NCBI GenBank assembly: GCA_052171275.1
Contig: CM125795.1
Location: 868,001 to 932,000 of the forward strand
Direction: 5' to 3'
DNA length: 64,000 nucleotides
Source: Arsenophonus sp052171275
Lineage (GTDB): Bacteria > Pseudomonadota > Gammaproteobacteria > Enterobacterales > Enterobacteriaceae
The notes under the pieces are model-generated. The model had not been told where the DNA came from. It did not search any database and saw nothing but the letters and a program-made list of their open reading frames with translations. Shown piece after piece: positions 1 to 14,339 of the stretch (its first letter is position 1; each line of letters begins with the position of its first letter). The position numbers and the translations under genes are program-made.

Positions 1-3000
1 TTAATATTAAAAATAAATAAAAAAATAAATATTTGTAAATTAAAAAAAATAAATTTATTTAAATGATATATCAAATTTTAATAAATCAATAAAATATTCT
101 AATAAAAACATATACTAATAATATATATAAAATATGATTAAGTATTAGAACAAAGTAATATATCTAATATTTTTGTTAAAGTAACAGTCATATCATTTCT
201 GCATTAATAAAATATTAACAGAATCTAAATTATTTTTTAATAATCAAATTATTATATATAATATAGTATTATTAATATAGTTTATAAAAAATCTAATTTC
301 GTTTTATTTATAAATAAGTATTTTATAATCAAAATATTTGATTAGATTTAAATATTTTAATTAAAATATTATTTTATCAAAAAAAATCTAATAAATATTA
401 AAATTCAAAATATTTGTTTTAACTAATATAAAATAATTTTAAAAAACATAAATATTATTGATATGATATTTCTAATAAATTATTTAACATTAAATTAAAT
501 TTAATCAAAATTTTTAGTAAACTAACTATTGTATAATATAAATTTAAATAATTTAAAATTAATCAATTTAAAATATGAATACTAAAATTAAATATCATTT
601 AATTTTAAAATATATTTTTTATTTTTAATAAAGAATTTTTTATAAAAAAGTATAAAACTATTTTAGTTAAAATAATTCAAACTTCTTGTAAAATTTTATT
701 TCTTATAAAATAAGAATATTATTTTATAAGTATAAAAATGTTAATACTTTATATTACAAATTAAATTTATAAATTAATATAAATAAATAATAAGAAAATA
801 TAATTTTTACTATATAAGATAAAAATCTTTCTATTCTACATAATATATTTATGTTTATTTATCATTAATTTCTTAATTAATTATTAAATTAATATTTAGC
901 ATTTTAAAATAATAATTAAATTAAATTATTTAATTTAATCATTTGTTTATAACTTATATAAAAAACAATTTTATACATTCTATTTGTTTATTAAAACTAA
1001 TATATTCAACATCATGGTGTAAATTATTTTTTTAAAAACAATTATTTTTAATTTATTTTATATTTTTTATATTAGAATATATTATTAAAATAATTAATTA
1101 TTAATTGTAGGAAAGATAATTTTATAAAATAAATTTATTATCATAATTATTATCAAATAATTTTGATAAATATAATTTTATCCTAAATATATATTCTAAT
1201 TATAATATTTTTATATTTTTTTATTGTAAATAGAATAATAAAAAATATTAATTATTAATTATTTAATATATATATTAATATTAATTTTATATATCAAAAA
1301 AGTTTTAATTTATAAATACTTTTTTATTTTGATAATTTTAATAATTATATATATTAGATTCTTATCAATATTTATTAATAAATACTAATCAATTTTTATT
1401 AAGATTTTATTCTTTATTAATATCAATAAAATATTTTATTATAAATTATCTCATTTTTCTTATTTTATTACTAATTTATTTCAGTATTAGTTATATTAAA
1501 TAATTATTATTGTTATAATATGATTTATAATATTTTTTAAAAAAATTTTCTTATATAAAATATATTTATATATTAAATCTATTATTATAATAATATCTTA
1601 TATTTTTAAAAATTGATGAATAAATTGATAATTATTAAACATACATTTAAAAAAATAAAATTTATCATTATATTTAAAATAAATTATTTTTTAACAAAAT
1701 TTCATACTAAAATTAACAATATATTTAAAATTATTTAAAATGATAAACTTTTTATTTAATATGAATATATCTAATTATTAATATATTTAATATAAAATAA
1801 AAATTAATATTTTAATTTTTAATAGTTATAAACTATAAAATAAATTACTTTATAATTTTTAATATTAAAAAATATATCTTTATTATATCTATAATATATA
1901 AAATAAAGAATATATTGTTTTAATGACATTATGTTATAAAAATATATATTTTATATTTTATATTATTTTAAAATATAGATAATAATAGAATTAAATATAA
2001 AAAACTTTTTATATAAATAAAAAAAACAAATTCAATTTATATTAAAAATATAATAATTAATATATATTTATTTTAATAAATCATTAATAATAAAGTAAAT
2101 CAAATAATTTTATTAATTTAAAATAAGAGAAATTAATATCTTTCAAAATTATTTAAAATAGTTTTATTTTAAACTATAAGTAAAATAAATAATTTTTTTA
2201 CTAAATAATTTTTAAAAAATAATCATTTATAAAAAATAAAAATAATTTAAGAAATAATATTTTTATTAAATATATTACTAATATTAAAATTAATAAGATT
2301 TTGATAAAAAATTACTAACAAAGTTAGTAGTTTAAACAATATAGATTTATCAAATCATTTTGATATTTTAATTAATCAATAGTTAAACTATATATTAAAA
2401 TTAATTATTAATTAATTTTAAAATAAAATATATAATTTAAATATTTATTATTTTTGAAAAAATATTAATAAATGAGAATATATAAATGAAGAATCTAATA
2501 AATTAATTAAACAAAAGATTTTTTATAATATAATTAAAGAAATAAATTTCTATAATTATTATATAATATTTATTAACAATAAAAATTATTTTTATGAAAA
2601 TCATAATTTATATAATTTGATATATATTGAAAATAAGATAATATCATAATTAAAATTATTTAAATAAATGAAATAAAATATTTATATATTTGCAAATAAA
2701 ATAATATTATAAAATATTTATAATAAATAAATTATTTTATAATTTTAAAATAATATAAATTTTATAACTAAATATTAAATAGTTATAATTTATATTATTT
2801 ATATATAAAAGCATGAATATATAAATTAAATAATAAATTCAATGATTAATTATTAATAAAACTATTACAAATAATAAATTAATCTAATTTAGATTAAAAA
2901 TCTAATAATAATTATTTTTATTTTTAAAAAAAAATTATGATAATAATAAATTAATAATAGTTTTATCAAAAACTTTAGTTTTTTTATAAAAAAATTTATA

Positions 3001-6000
3001 AAATTAATGATACTAATAATGAATATTAATTAAAAAAAATTTTTTATAGTATTTTTATTAAATTATAGTAATAACATATTAAAAATATAATAATAAACTT
3101 TTTTTCTATTTTAGAAATAGTATTGATAATAAATATAATTATCAAAAAAAGTAAATATTTTAAATAAAAATAAATATATACTATAAACTATATTCATAAT
3201 AAATTCATTAATTTCTTTTAAAAACAAAAATAAATTATATTTATTAATGTTAATAGTAATTATCAATAATTAATGATATAAATATATTATAATTTTAATA
3301 TCATCCAACTGATTATCAATTCTAGATAATGATCTAAATTTATTATAAAAATTAGATACTTTTAATAAATAGTAATATATATCTTTTTTGATATTCAAAA
3401 ATTCATAAATTATAATAGAAAATTTATTTTAAAATATAAAATATTCAATTTAACTAAATTACTTATATTAATAACTATTATAAAAATAATAAATTTGACA
3501 ATAAATTATTTAGATTATATAAAATATAGAAATCATTTCTGATAAAATATTAATAAAACTTTTTTTTAAAATTAATTATTTAATATTATTTATCTATTAT
3601 ATAATTAGATAATTTATTTATAATTAATAAAAAGAATTTTATAAATTAAAAGTTAAACCTATTCTTCATGATTGAATAATATTCATAAAGTATTTGTTTA
3701 AAATTTTTTTATAAAATATTTTACTATTAAATATATAGTTTAATAATATTTTATTAAATTAATAAAATATTATTTTTAATTAATAATTATTTATTATATT
3801 TATAATTTTTATATTTAATTTAATTTAGATATTATTTAAATATTTTAATATATTTTAAATATTAATGTAAAATTAATAAACTTTTATTATTATTCTTTAA
3901 ATTTAAAAATATCATAAAATATTATCGAATAAACAAATTATTGATATATTAAATAATTCATAATTAATTACAATTCAGTAATATATTAAACGTATATTTT
4001 ACTATTTAGAAAAATAAATCGTTTACTCCTTATGGTAATCTAATTAAGAATATCAAGTATAGAATAGACATATTTATAAAATTGATAATTTAATATCAAT
4101 TGATAATAATTAAAATATATATGTGAGTTTAACTAAGAGTTAATAATTTTATTTAAATTTTATAACATTGAAATTAATAAAATATTAAAATAAGCATGAT
4201 TTTTTATATTATTTATAATAGTTAATATAAATTATCGAATTAATTAATAATTACGCAAAAATAAGTTATAATTATATTTTAAATAAGAATTATTCCTGTA
4301 ATATTACTGAATAAATGCTTATAAATATTATAAGAATAATTTAATATAAATAAAATTGTAAGATATTATTAATTATCATATTAAAATAATTTATATTTCT
4401 ATGATTAAATGCTAATAAATTTATCTTATTAAGAATTAATAATTTTAACTCCTAATAAGAACAAAAAATATTTCTAATATTAAATTTTTGTTTTTTTGTC
4501 ATTATGTATTAATTAATTTAATAAATTATTATAGAGATGAAACAGATTTTAATTTTTATTATTTTAATAATATAAAATCAAGCTTTTTTTGTTTAGTTAA
4601 TAAAAATTATAAGCAATATACTTATTCATATAAAATTGTTATTATTTATATTTATCTTATTAGTTTAAATATATAATAACGATATATAATTAAATTAACT
4701 TAATTTATTTAATACATATATTCTATATTGTATATTTGATTTAAATTAATTTAATATATAAATTATTATTATAAGTTTTACAAATTTTTATTTTCAATAA
4801 CTTTATAAATTACTTTAATTTACTTAAATAAATAATTACATATAAAAATTATATAGAAGTAAATATGCATATTCGGATTATTGATATGATTTATGGGTTT
4901 AATTTTTAATTTTAGTAAAAATACTATTTTAATTTATGTATTTTTATAAAAATTTATTTTTATATATTTAATTTAAAATATTTATAAAATTAACAAATAA
5001 ATTCATAAAATAGAAGATTTTTTTGATGTTGAGTTTAAAAAAAATACCAAAATTATTTATGAAGTTGTTACTATACATAATTATTTAACTAATTTCTATT
5101 GTTAAATTATTTATAGGTAATTAATATATAACTAATTATATTTAAATTAAATTTAATACTAGTATTATTTATAGTGAAGTAATATTAATTATTTTTAGAG
5201 TTAATATTAATTAATTGCTTTATTTTGGCTATTTAAATAATCTTGTATTTAAGATGCATAATTTTGATGATTTTAATCTTAAAGTAACTGATTTTATTAA
5301 AAATTAGATATTTATATATATTATTTAATTTTAAAATAAAAATTATTAATAATATTAATAAAATATATTATTTATATAATATTAAACTCAATATATAGAG
5401 TTAATTTTTCAATAAATTATTTTATTTAAAATAATATTTAATGGAAAATAGTATACTTAAATTTTAATATTAAAATATTTTAAATACTAAAATAAAACTT
5501 TATCATTATAGTATATATTTATAATTTTAATAATAAAAAATCATAAATTAGAAATATCTTTATTATTAATTATAGAATACTCTATTTTTTAAGAAATTAA
5601 ATTGATTACTAATTATACTAATTCATTGATATATAACTTATATTAATACTTTATTCTATTTTTACAAATAAATTAAATACTAAGAAAAACATATTAATAA
5701 TTATAAGTTTATAAAAACATTAAGATATAAAAACTTTAATTTTTAAAATAAAATCGATATATATCATTATTGATCATTAAATAAATTTAATTATTTATAT
5801 AATAGAATCAAATTTATATTTATATATTTTTTCTTTAATAAAGTTAAAGATATCTTATAACATTAAATGTTATAAAGTAATAATAATCAAATATTAGCAA
5901 ATATTTTTTGTTAAAATATATTTACTTTTAGTATAACAATAAAGTTTATATCAATTTTAAAATTTATTAAGTTTTAATAAAATTCATTTATCTTATGTAT

Positions 6001-9000
6001 AATTATAAACTTTTTAAGATGATATAGAAAACAAATAAGCATAAAAATTATATAGATAAATTATAATCATTATTTATAAAACTTTTTTATTAAAATAAGT
6101 GAAAAATTTAGTTAGATTAATAATTATAAATTAATAACTAAAATATTATAAATATAATAAATTTAATTTATTTTATTTAAAGATATATAATATCTATTTT
6201 TTACTAATATATATTATATATAATATATATAACTTTGAATCATAGTTTTAAAAAAATAATGGATTATTAAGATAATTATAATAATAAGAATATGATTTAT
6301 ATATAGATTTTTTCTATATTTAATTATATTAAATAAAATAAAAAGCAATAAAGTTCATAAAGTCTCTCTTCAAAAACTACATAAACCTAAATGCTTAAAA
6401 AAGATCACATTTAGAAAGTTTTTTATTATTTAAATAATTTTATTAGTATTTTAAATATTAAGTATTTATTGTATAAATGCTTAATAAAGAAATTATTTAT
6501 ATTTTGGTATAAAATGTAGAAAGTAATAAGAATTATATAGATATATCTATAAATATTAAATTTTTTTTAATTCATTAAATTTTAAAATTAATACTATTTT
6601 TATTGTTTCAATTAATATTTTATTTAAAATTATCTAAAATTAATTAGATATAGATGTAATCTAGAAATATAATACTTCTATTAATTAGAATCATTATTAA
6701 TATATATTTTTATTATTATAAATATAAAATAAATATAACTATTAATGATTTTGTTCAACTTATAAAATATAAGCGTATTAAAATGATTAATGATATATTT
6801 ATTTATACTTAGATTTTTATTATTTTAAAAATTAAATATATTACTTTAATATAATTTTAAATAATTTAAGTTTTAAAATTTCAATAATAAAATATTCATT
6901 TCAAATATTTTTATAAAATATTATTTTATTTTCATAATCTCTTTAATTAATTAAAATTATATATAACTAATATAGATTAATAAATAATTCTTTTATTATT
7001 TATTAATTAGTTAATTAATTATAAGCATAATTAATTAATAAGATAACACTTATTAATAATTTAAATAAATTTCTATATTTATTTTCTATTCATAATTGTA
7101 TAATTAAGTATTTATTTTAAAAATTTAAAACTATTAAATTTTGATAATAAAAAATAATATTTCGTAAGTTTTTTAAAATTTTATTAATATTTTGCTTTAA
7201 AAATTATTATTAATATAATTTTGCTTAAAATTATTAAGTCTATAGTTATTAACATAGTATGATATTTATATATAGATTTATTTATTAAAATAAAAATAAT
7301 TAGCATAAATTGTAACATTTATTTAGCTAAGTTATTAGTTAATTTTATGAAAATAACAAAATAATTATAGAAATATAAATAAGCTGTCTTATTAATTTAA
7401 AAAAATTTATTTTTATAAAAAATAAAAATAACAAAATTTTATATTCATTTTAATGAAAATATTTTAAGAAAAATAAAATAAATTAATAAAAATTTTTATT
7501 TATAGCAATTTCTAAATTAGAAAATTTCTATACCTAATCTACAATTAATAATAATCGAATTTTATAAATAATTTAATTTATTCTTTGCTTGTTTATCTAT
7601 AAAAAAAGAAATAATTTTAAATGATAAGAAAACAAATAATTATATATGAAAATATATAACTAATTATATATAATTTATATATTTTATTTGCGTTTTTTTA
7701 AAAAATATATTTGTATTATATTACAATTAATATTAGTAGTTTAAATTTAAAATCGTTGATCAGTTTTAAACTGTAATATATATATTTATTTGTCAGTAAC
7801 TTTATAAATCTTTTTAATAAAATTAAAAGTTGTTATATACTTAATATAATGATTATAAATAAATATTTCTTTTGTAAATTATTTTTAAATTTTTTAAAAC
7901 TAAAAATTTTTACTATCTTTTAAAATTTGTATAATTTAAATACTAACAAATAATCTTTATTAAGTAAATCTACTTATAAATGTTTATCTATTATTAAATT
8001 TACTAATTTAAATTCATATACATTTATAAATTTTATTAAAATTATAAATTTTAATTAAAATAGAATGAACTTTAAGAATATAAATAATTTAAATATTTTA
8101 TTAATTTTATTTATTAAAATTAATAAAATAATAATTAATCTTTTAGTAATATAAAATCCTTTCTTAAATTGTATTAATTATAAACTAATTTATAATTAGA
8201 CTTAAAACAAATTATTATCTTTTAATCCTCGAAGATTTCATAAGTTAGATAATTATTCTTAGTTAATAATCCTTAATTTAATAAGATGTTATTATTCATT
8301 TAAAGTCTTTTATAATATTATTTATCTTAATAAAGATTATGACTATTATGTTTAATATCAAAGTAATTTAAGCATTATATACTGATAATCATATTATTCT
8401 TTAATTATTTATTTAATTAACAATATTTAATTAAAATATTTTTAATATTTGATAATATTTAATTTTAAATTAAAGATATTATGAAATAATATTCAATTCT
8501 CTATTTAAATAAATAAGTTTTGTTTATGTTCTAATTTTTTTATCTTTATACTTTTGCTTATACAAAAAATTTTAGATAATGTTTAATAAATAAATTTTTT
8601 ATAAAAAACTTTAATTAAATTTAATTTTAAATACAATTAATTTATTTATTCTATAAATAAATTTAGAATATAATATTAATTAATTAAATTTTTATTAAAA
8701 AATATTATAATTATAATCCAATAAAACAAATTAAATTATTTTAAAATAGGTTTTAAAAAACTATATTTATTTAATATATTTTTAAGAAATAAAATTAAAT
8801 TATTAATTATTTTTTTACATTTTTAATTTAAGAATGTTATTTTAATAATAAAAGAAATTAAATAAATAATATACTAATAAATTATATGGTTGATATATAT
8901 TAGATTATAATATAATATATTAGTATTTTAAATTTAGTTATTTCATATAATGAATTTTATTTTTCGTGTTTATTTTTAATTTCTTAATTACTTAATAAAA

Positions 9001-9177
9001 TCTAATTTTATTAAGTCTATAGTTGTTCTAAATTTAACTTATTATAAAGATTAATTATTTTTTTGAAAATTTTAAAATCATTAAAATTAATAGATAATAA
9101 ATATTTATAAGAAAAATATACTATAATTTTATCTATTTTATTTTTTGAATTCATTTTATCATTTAAATTTATTTTTT
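1..9177. other. Decayed non-coding DNA, source genes not identified
   Basis: Nine kilobases with dense stops in all six frames and no gene of normal length. A few short stretches read more like protein than random A/T. At 5004-5105 (+) there are 33 codons rich in Asp, Glu, Val and Lys, beginning HKIEDFFDVEF. At 5218-5307 (+) there are 29 codons containing NNLVFKMHNFDDF. Around 4011-4090 (+) there is a stretch with FTPYGNLIKNIKYRID, and near 6350-6420 another Lys-rich stretch. These are probably fragments of eroded genes on the plus strand, but I could not match them to a family. An open frame at 4488-4676 codes almost only Phe, Tyr, Asn, Ile and Lys and is not called as a gene. I see no tRNA, repeat array or mobile element here. 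Confidence 0.6.
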
Positions 9178-10533
9178 CTATGAATGATTTTTAATATCTT
9201 TTATAGTTAAATTACGAATTAATAATGCAAAATTAAGATTAACATTCTCAGGAATTTTAAGATAAACTTTATAACCATTACCTGGTGCAACTTGAATAGA
9301 TATTTTTTTTTTATCAAACAAACTAGTCAAAACAAATTGAATATTACCTATAGGAGTCATTAATTCTAAATTATCACCTATATAAAATTTATTTTTTACA
9401 TTGACTTCTGCAAGACCATCTTCATATTGATTTGTAAATTCACCAACAAATTGTTGACTACTAGAAATAGAATAGCCGTATTCATAGGTTTGATAAGTAT
9501 CATGCGTATGCCGACGTAAAAAACCTTCCGTGTAACCTCTATTAGCTAACCCTTCTAATGTTGTTAGCAATCTGAAATCAAAAGGTTTACCATTTATGGC
9601 ATCGTCAATAGCTTTACGATAAACTTGAGCAGTTCTAGCACAATAGTAGAAAGATTTTGTCCTCCCTTCAATTTTTAATGAATGAATACCAATCTGAATT
9701 AAACGTTCAACATATAGAACCGCGCGTAAATCTTTTGAATTCATAATATAAGTTCCATGTTCATCTTCAAAAGCGCTCATGAATTCTCCAGTATGTTTTA
9801 TTTCTTTAATTAAAAATAATTTATCAGTAGGTTGACCACTTCCTAATGTCGAATTAGTATTTTTTATATTGATTAATTTATCATTATGAACAATATTACC
9901 CATTTCATCTTCTTTTCCTTCCTGTATTTTATACTCCCAACGACAAGAATTAATACAGGCACCTTGATTAGAATCGCGCTTATTCATATAACCAGATAGT
10001 AAGCAACGACCAGAGTAAGCCATACAAAGTGAGCCATGAATAAAAATTTCTAATTCAATATCAGGTACTTTATCACGAATTTCTGAAATTTCTTCAATAG
10101 ATAGTTCACGAGATAAAATAATTCTACTCAATCCAACTTGTTTCCAAAATCTTACTGTTGCCCAGTTAACGGCATTTGCTTGTACGGAAAGATGAATATT
10201 AATTGTTGGAAATCTTTCTCTTACTAACATAATCAAACCTGGATCAGATATAATTAAAGCATCTGGATTCATGTCAATTACTGGAGTAAGATCATGAATA
10301 AATGTTTTTATTTTTGCATTATGTGGTACAATATTAATTACTACATAAAAATTTTTACCAATTTTATGCGCTTCTTTAATACCTTTAGATAAATTCTCAT
10401 AATTAAATTCGTTGTTACGAACCCTGAGACTGTAGCGAGGTGGTCCAGCATAAACAGCATCAGCACCATAGGCAAAAGCATAACGCATGTTTTTTATGGA
10501 ACCTGCAGGTGAAAGTAATTCTGGTTTAAGCAT
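9178..10533 (-). CDS. trhP: tRNA uridine hydroxylase TrhP (U32 peptidase-like)
   Basis: This 451-residue protein matches E. coli TrhP (YegQ, 453 aa) along its whole length, starting LKPELLSPAGS. The U32 signature lies at about 162-180 (EIFIHGSLCMAYSGRCLLS). Cys170, Cys177, Cys193 and Cys197 are the likely [4Fe-4S] ligands. The family makes 5-hydroxyuridine at tRNA position 34, using prephenate, and works in the cytoplasm alongside the oxygen-dependent enzyme TrhO. It is therefore an RNA-modifying enzyme despite its peptidase label. The start is set by the conserved N-terminus; no clear Shine-Dalgarno sequence precedes it, only A/T-rich sequence with ttgataac. No terminator is visible after the stop. 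It stands alone: decayed DNA lies downstream and an ldcA remnant upstream, which is not its E. coli neighbourhood. The related RlhA is a less likely identity, because residue agreement with YegQ is much closer. Confidence 0.95.
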   Translation of the reverse strand: MLKPELLSPAGSIKNMRYAFAYGADAVYAGPPRYSLRVRNNEFNYENLSKGIKEAHKIGKNFYVVINIVPHNAKIKTFIHDLTPVIDMNPDALIISDPGLIMLVRERFPTINIHLSVQANAVNWATVRFWKQVGLSRIILSRELSIEEISEIRDKVPDIELEIFIHGSLCMAYSGRCLLSGYMNKRDSNQGACINSCRWEYKIQEGKEDEMGNIVHNDKLINIKNTNSTLGSGQPTDKLFLIKEIKHTGEFMSAFEDEHGTYIMNSKDLRAVLYVERLIQIGIHSLKIEGRTKSFYYCARTAQVYRKAIDDAINGKPFDFRLLTTLEGLANRGYTEGFLRRHTHDTYQTYEYGYSISSSQQFVGEFTNQYEDGLAEVNVKNKFYIGDNLELMTPIGNIQFVLTSLFDKKKISIQVAPGNGYKVYLKIPENVNLNFALLIRNLTIKDIKNHS

Positions 10534-11374
10534 TAAAAGTTATCAATTTGATTAAAAATTAAATTTATTTTAATAAAGCTAAATTTTAAATAGATAATTA
10601 TGTTCTTTGATAAAAGAACATAAACCTAATTAATAAGCTAATTATTAAATTTTTTATTAAAGCGATTCTAAATAATAATATAAATCACCGCACATTAAAA
10701 TAAATAAATTATTTTTTTTATCTAATTATTATATCTTAAGTAGGAATCTGATATTATTATCAATATTAATAAAATAATTTTGTATATATTATTTAATAAC
10801 TTATTATTATACAATAAGTTATCTATGTTTCGGTATTTAATTTTAATTAACATAAATTTAGTATGTTTTAATTTAATTATTTTATTTTAAAATATGTTTA
10901 ATTAAATAATTTGATAAACAATTGTTTTCAAATATCTATTATTTTTTTATTGTGTCAATATTAACATTATTAAATAGATTTATTTCTATAAATTATTTCA
11001 TATTATCCAAAAAAGCTTACGAATATAATTATTTATATTTTATCTATAGAAATTAAATAATTAATTTCTATAGTCTTAATTATTATAATAATTTCTATAT
11101 TTGAAAATTAACTTAATTAATTATTAGTAAATAACCTATTTTTAATATCTCTTAATATAAAACTTATCAAAGTTAAGTTATATAATTTTTTATTTAATTA
11201 AGAAAATAATTCTTACTTAATAATAAATTATATTGAAAAATATAAATTTATAAATAATCCAATTAATAGTTGAAAGAACTTTTCTTAAATTTTGATAATT
11301 ATGAAATAATACCAAATAGTTATTGAAATTTATATATTTTTTTATAGTTTTTATTTTCATCATTTAATGATAAT
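10534..11374. other. Spacer with one hairpin; possible site of lost emtA
   Basis: No gene is readable. A 10-bp perfect hairpin (tatgttcttt / aaagaacata, loop gata) lies at 10599-10622, just upstream of trhP, and could be an old terminator or part of its leader. In E. coli the lytic transglycosylase gene emtA sits divergently next to ldcA, which would place it here on the minus strand. A minus-strand patch near 10665-10690 reads LYYYLESL then stop, loosely like the EmtA C-terminus, but this is too weak to call. Confidence 0.4.
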
Positions 11375-12335
11375 TAATATTATTTCTTATATAAATCAAA
11401 ATATAGTTTCAGTAATATTTTCTCTATAAGCTTAAATAATATCATATTAAATGAATTAACATTGATTTTAAATCTTAATTATACAAATCTCAGTATAATC
11501 CTTAACTAATATAAAGTTTAAAAATGAATTAATTTATCTATTAATAATTCTATTTTGTTATTTTAATTAAATAAAAATAGTTATCCAAACTTATATGGAA
11601 AATATAAGTTCAATAATTACTTAAGATGTCTTTATTTAATCGTTAATATAATATAAATTATTTTCAGTAATTATCTATCTTATAATTATCATAATCTTAT
11701 TATTATTAATTTTTAAAGTTATTGAATTAGCCATAGTAATATTAAAAGAATTTAAAAAATTTTCAAAATAAATTATTTAGAGATATACAAATTTACTATA
11801 TAAAATTAATAGTTTAAATAAAATAATGAAATAAAATTACAATAAAATAATTAATTAATCTTTTTATATAAATAAAATATTTTTTGATGAAAATAGTTAA
11901 CGTGATTATATGAATTTTTTTAAGTTATTAGCAAATATGATTTAATTGTTATAATAATTTATTAAAGATATTTATTATATTACAATAAAGTAAATATTCA
12001 TTTTTAATATTAAAATCTAATTAGTTAGAGATTTTATTTAATTAATCTTAATTCATCTAGAATTTAGCCTTAATACTTATATAAAAAATAAAATTATCAT
12101 TGTTGTATAAATTTCTTATATCTATTAATAATATAATTTAATCGATTAAAAAACTCTGGATATCATAATACTAATGGTGTATATGGTATTTATAAGTAAT
12201 TAAAACTGTATGTTTATAGAATATATATATTTATCATATTTTAATGAAAAATAATATTTTATCAATAAAAATATTTTAGTTTATATTATCGAATGATAAA
12301 ATAAATAATTTGTATATAATATATAATTATATTGA
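11375..12335 (+). pseudogene. ldcA: Remnant of ldcA, L,D-carboxypeptidase (murein recycling)
   Basis: This is a badly eroded copy of LdcA, the cytoplasmic serine peptidase that trims murein tetrapeptides in cell-wall recycling. Patches fall in the right order at about the right spacing. At 11597 GKYKFNNYL corresponds to E. coli GGYGASRLL. At 11928 LANMI corresponds to NLAML. At 12012 KI*LVRDF corresponds to KIENGILVLED. Near 12080 NKIIIVV*IS corresponds to QKAIILGSFS. At 12158 GYHNTNGVYG corresponds to GYNLESVYA. Stops and frameshifts are many, so no product is possible. Ends are estimated from E. coli residue positions. The cvrA remnant that follows on the same strand is its normal neighbour and strengthens the call. 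Confidence 0.62.
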
Positions 12336-12389
12336 TTTATGTAATTCTAACGATTTTTAAAATTTAACTAAATTAAAATTCTAATTATT

Positions 12390-14120
12390 ATGTAGATATT
12401 AAATATAAAGTAATGAAGATAGATTTTTTATTTTTCTGATATTGTTAATCAGAATTGATTAAATAAATAAATTCGTTTATAATCTATTTTAATATCTTAT
12501 TTTAATTGGAAAACTCTATTAAAAATTTAATTTATTTTTTTAATGTATAGAAAACTATAAAAATAAATAAGAATAATAAAATTTATTAAAATATAAATGA
12601 TATACATCTAAAGTTTAAATTTTATAAAGAAATTTATAGATAAATATAAATATTATCAAAAATTTAGATAAATTATTTTTAACAGTTATATATTATATTG
12701 ATAATTAATTGAAAATTAATTATCAATGATTATTGTTTTAAATAAGTGATATAAACTTTTATTCTATCGTTATTTTCTCTTTATAGAAAGAAAAAATTAA
12801 AATTATCGTTATTATAATTAATATTAAGAAAAAATAATAATATCTCTTTTTATATAATGTTATTTATGCTAAAAAGATTTTATTTTTTATGTTCAAATTA
12901 TATAAATATTTATTATAAAATAGAATTTTTTAATAACATCAGTTAATAATATGTTGAAAATAATTATAATTAAATTTAAATAAAATTAATAGTATTAATT
13001 TTATAACAAATGAATCATGCTATAAACTATTAGATAAGTCAATTAAGGTAATTCTTAATGAATAAGAATATATAGTTTTATAAAGGATGTTAAGAAATAA
13101 GATTTACATGATAAATAACCATAAAGATAGACAATTTAGAATAAATAGTTTTTAAAATTTTTTGAATTTTTTAAAATATATCATAAATATATAATATTTG
13201 ATGTTTTCTTTATGCTTAATTTGACTATAGTTAATTTTATTCTATTAATAATATTATATTGAATATCTTAATTTTAATTAATATAAAAAATCGTCAATAA
13301 AGATTGAAAATCATTAATAATTAATACTCAATATAGTATTTAAATAAATTTATTAGCGATAATGAGTAAAATTATTATCATATTTATTAAATATAATCAT
13401 TTTAGGTTTTGATTATTTTTATATTCGAGTTTTTTCTCTTAATTAAAATTAATGAGTTATTGAAATAAAATTAGTTTTTTATAAATTTGTTATTCTAACT
13501 AATATAATTCATTTATATTTTAGTAAATGAAATAATCTGATAACTTTTAATAATTTTATTATACCAAACTAACTTAAGTAATCTTATAATTAAGATAAGA
13601 AATAAGTTAAAGATTGTTTTATCTATAAGTTTATTTTTAAAATATTTAATAATCTAATTTTTTATATTATTATAATTAATAGATTTTTTTAAAAAAACAA
13701 ATAAAATTACTATTAATTTTATTTGTTTTAGAGAAATCTATCAAGATCTAAATTTTAAAATTTAGATCTAATATAATCATAAATACTTTATTTTAATGAA
13801 TTTAGGGATGGAATGTATTCATCTTTCATAAGCAAAAAATACCTAATAATAAACTATTAAATATTTTATTTAGAAAAATATTTCAAATATTTATACGAAA
13901 AATTTTAAATTAATAATTATAAAAATAATAGAATATTATTTTTAATCATATAGGATTTAATTTAATTAAATATCTAATTTTTTATGCTAATAACAATAAA
14001 TTAAAAATATTTATTTTATAAATAAATTATTATTTAATTTTTTAATTAATAAGAATAGATTACGCTGATAATAATAAATTAAACAAATAATAAAATTAAA
14101 ATTTCCTTTATTATGCTAAG
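12390..14120 (+). pseudogene. cvrA: Remnant of cvrA, K+/H+ antiporter (NhaP2 type)
   Basis: These are eroded traces of the CPA1-type membrane antiporter with a C-terminal TrkA-like domain. The clearest patch is near 13150-13235, where an LKFFEFF...FFMLNLTIVNF stretch lines up with LQNFDGL...MFLVLGLLVNP. It is preceded by P-x-R codons at the place of GNRPIRNR. FIS at 13349 matches FISWVGLRG. EFRDG at 13798 falls within about 50 nt of the position predicted for LFRDN. Stops are frequent. It follows the ldcA remnant on the same strand, as in E. coli. Each patch alone is weak; order, spacing and the neighbour carry the call. Ends are estimated. Confidence 0.55.
13744..13769. repeat. 26-bp perfect palindrome
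   Basis: Two 13-nt arms (agatctaaatttt / aaaatttagatct) meet with no loop inside the cvrA remnant. It carries two AGATCT sites as its ends. No U-run follows on either strand, so a terminator is unlikely. Confidence 0.85.
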
Positions 14121-14339
14121 ATGTTTCTATAAATATATAAAATCATTATCATTAAAAAGTAATATATAAAATAATCATTAGAATTATCATAAAGAATTCA
14201 ATAAATAAAAGCTTATATAATATCTTTAATAATAATTTTGATATTATGTGACTAAACTATTTTATATAGTATTTTATAGTATAATTATATATTATAATAT
14301 TATCGTCAATAATAAGATTTATCATAATTTCAGATACTA

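Noticed and set aside
4488..4676. 62-codon open frame on the plus strand
   Set aside because: It is made almost wholly of Phe, Tyr, Asn, Ile and Lys, has no ribosome site and no recognised similarity; such a frame is expected in A/T-rich DNA.
10665..10690. Minus-strand LYYYLESL as the end of emtA
   Set aside because: Eight residues of low complexity; no other EmtA patch was found upstream.
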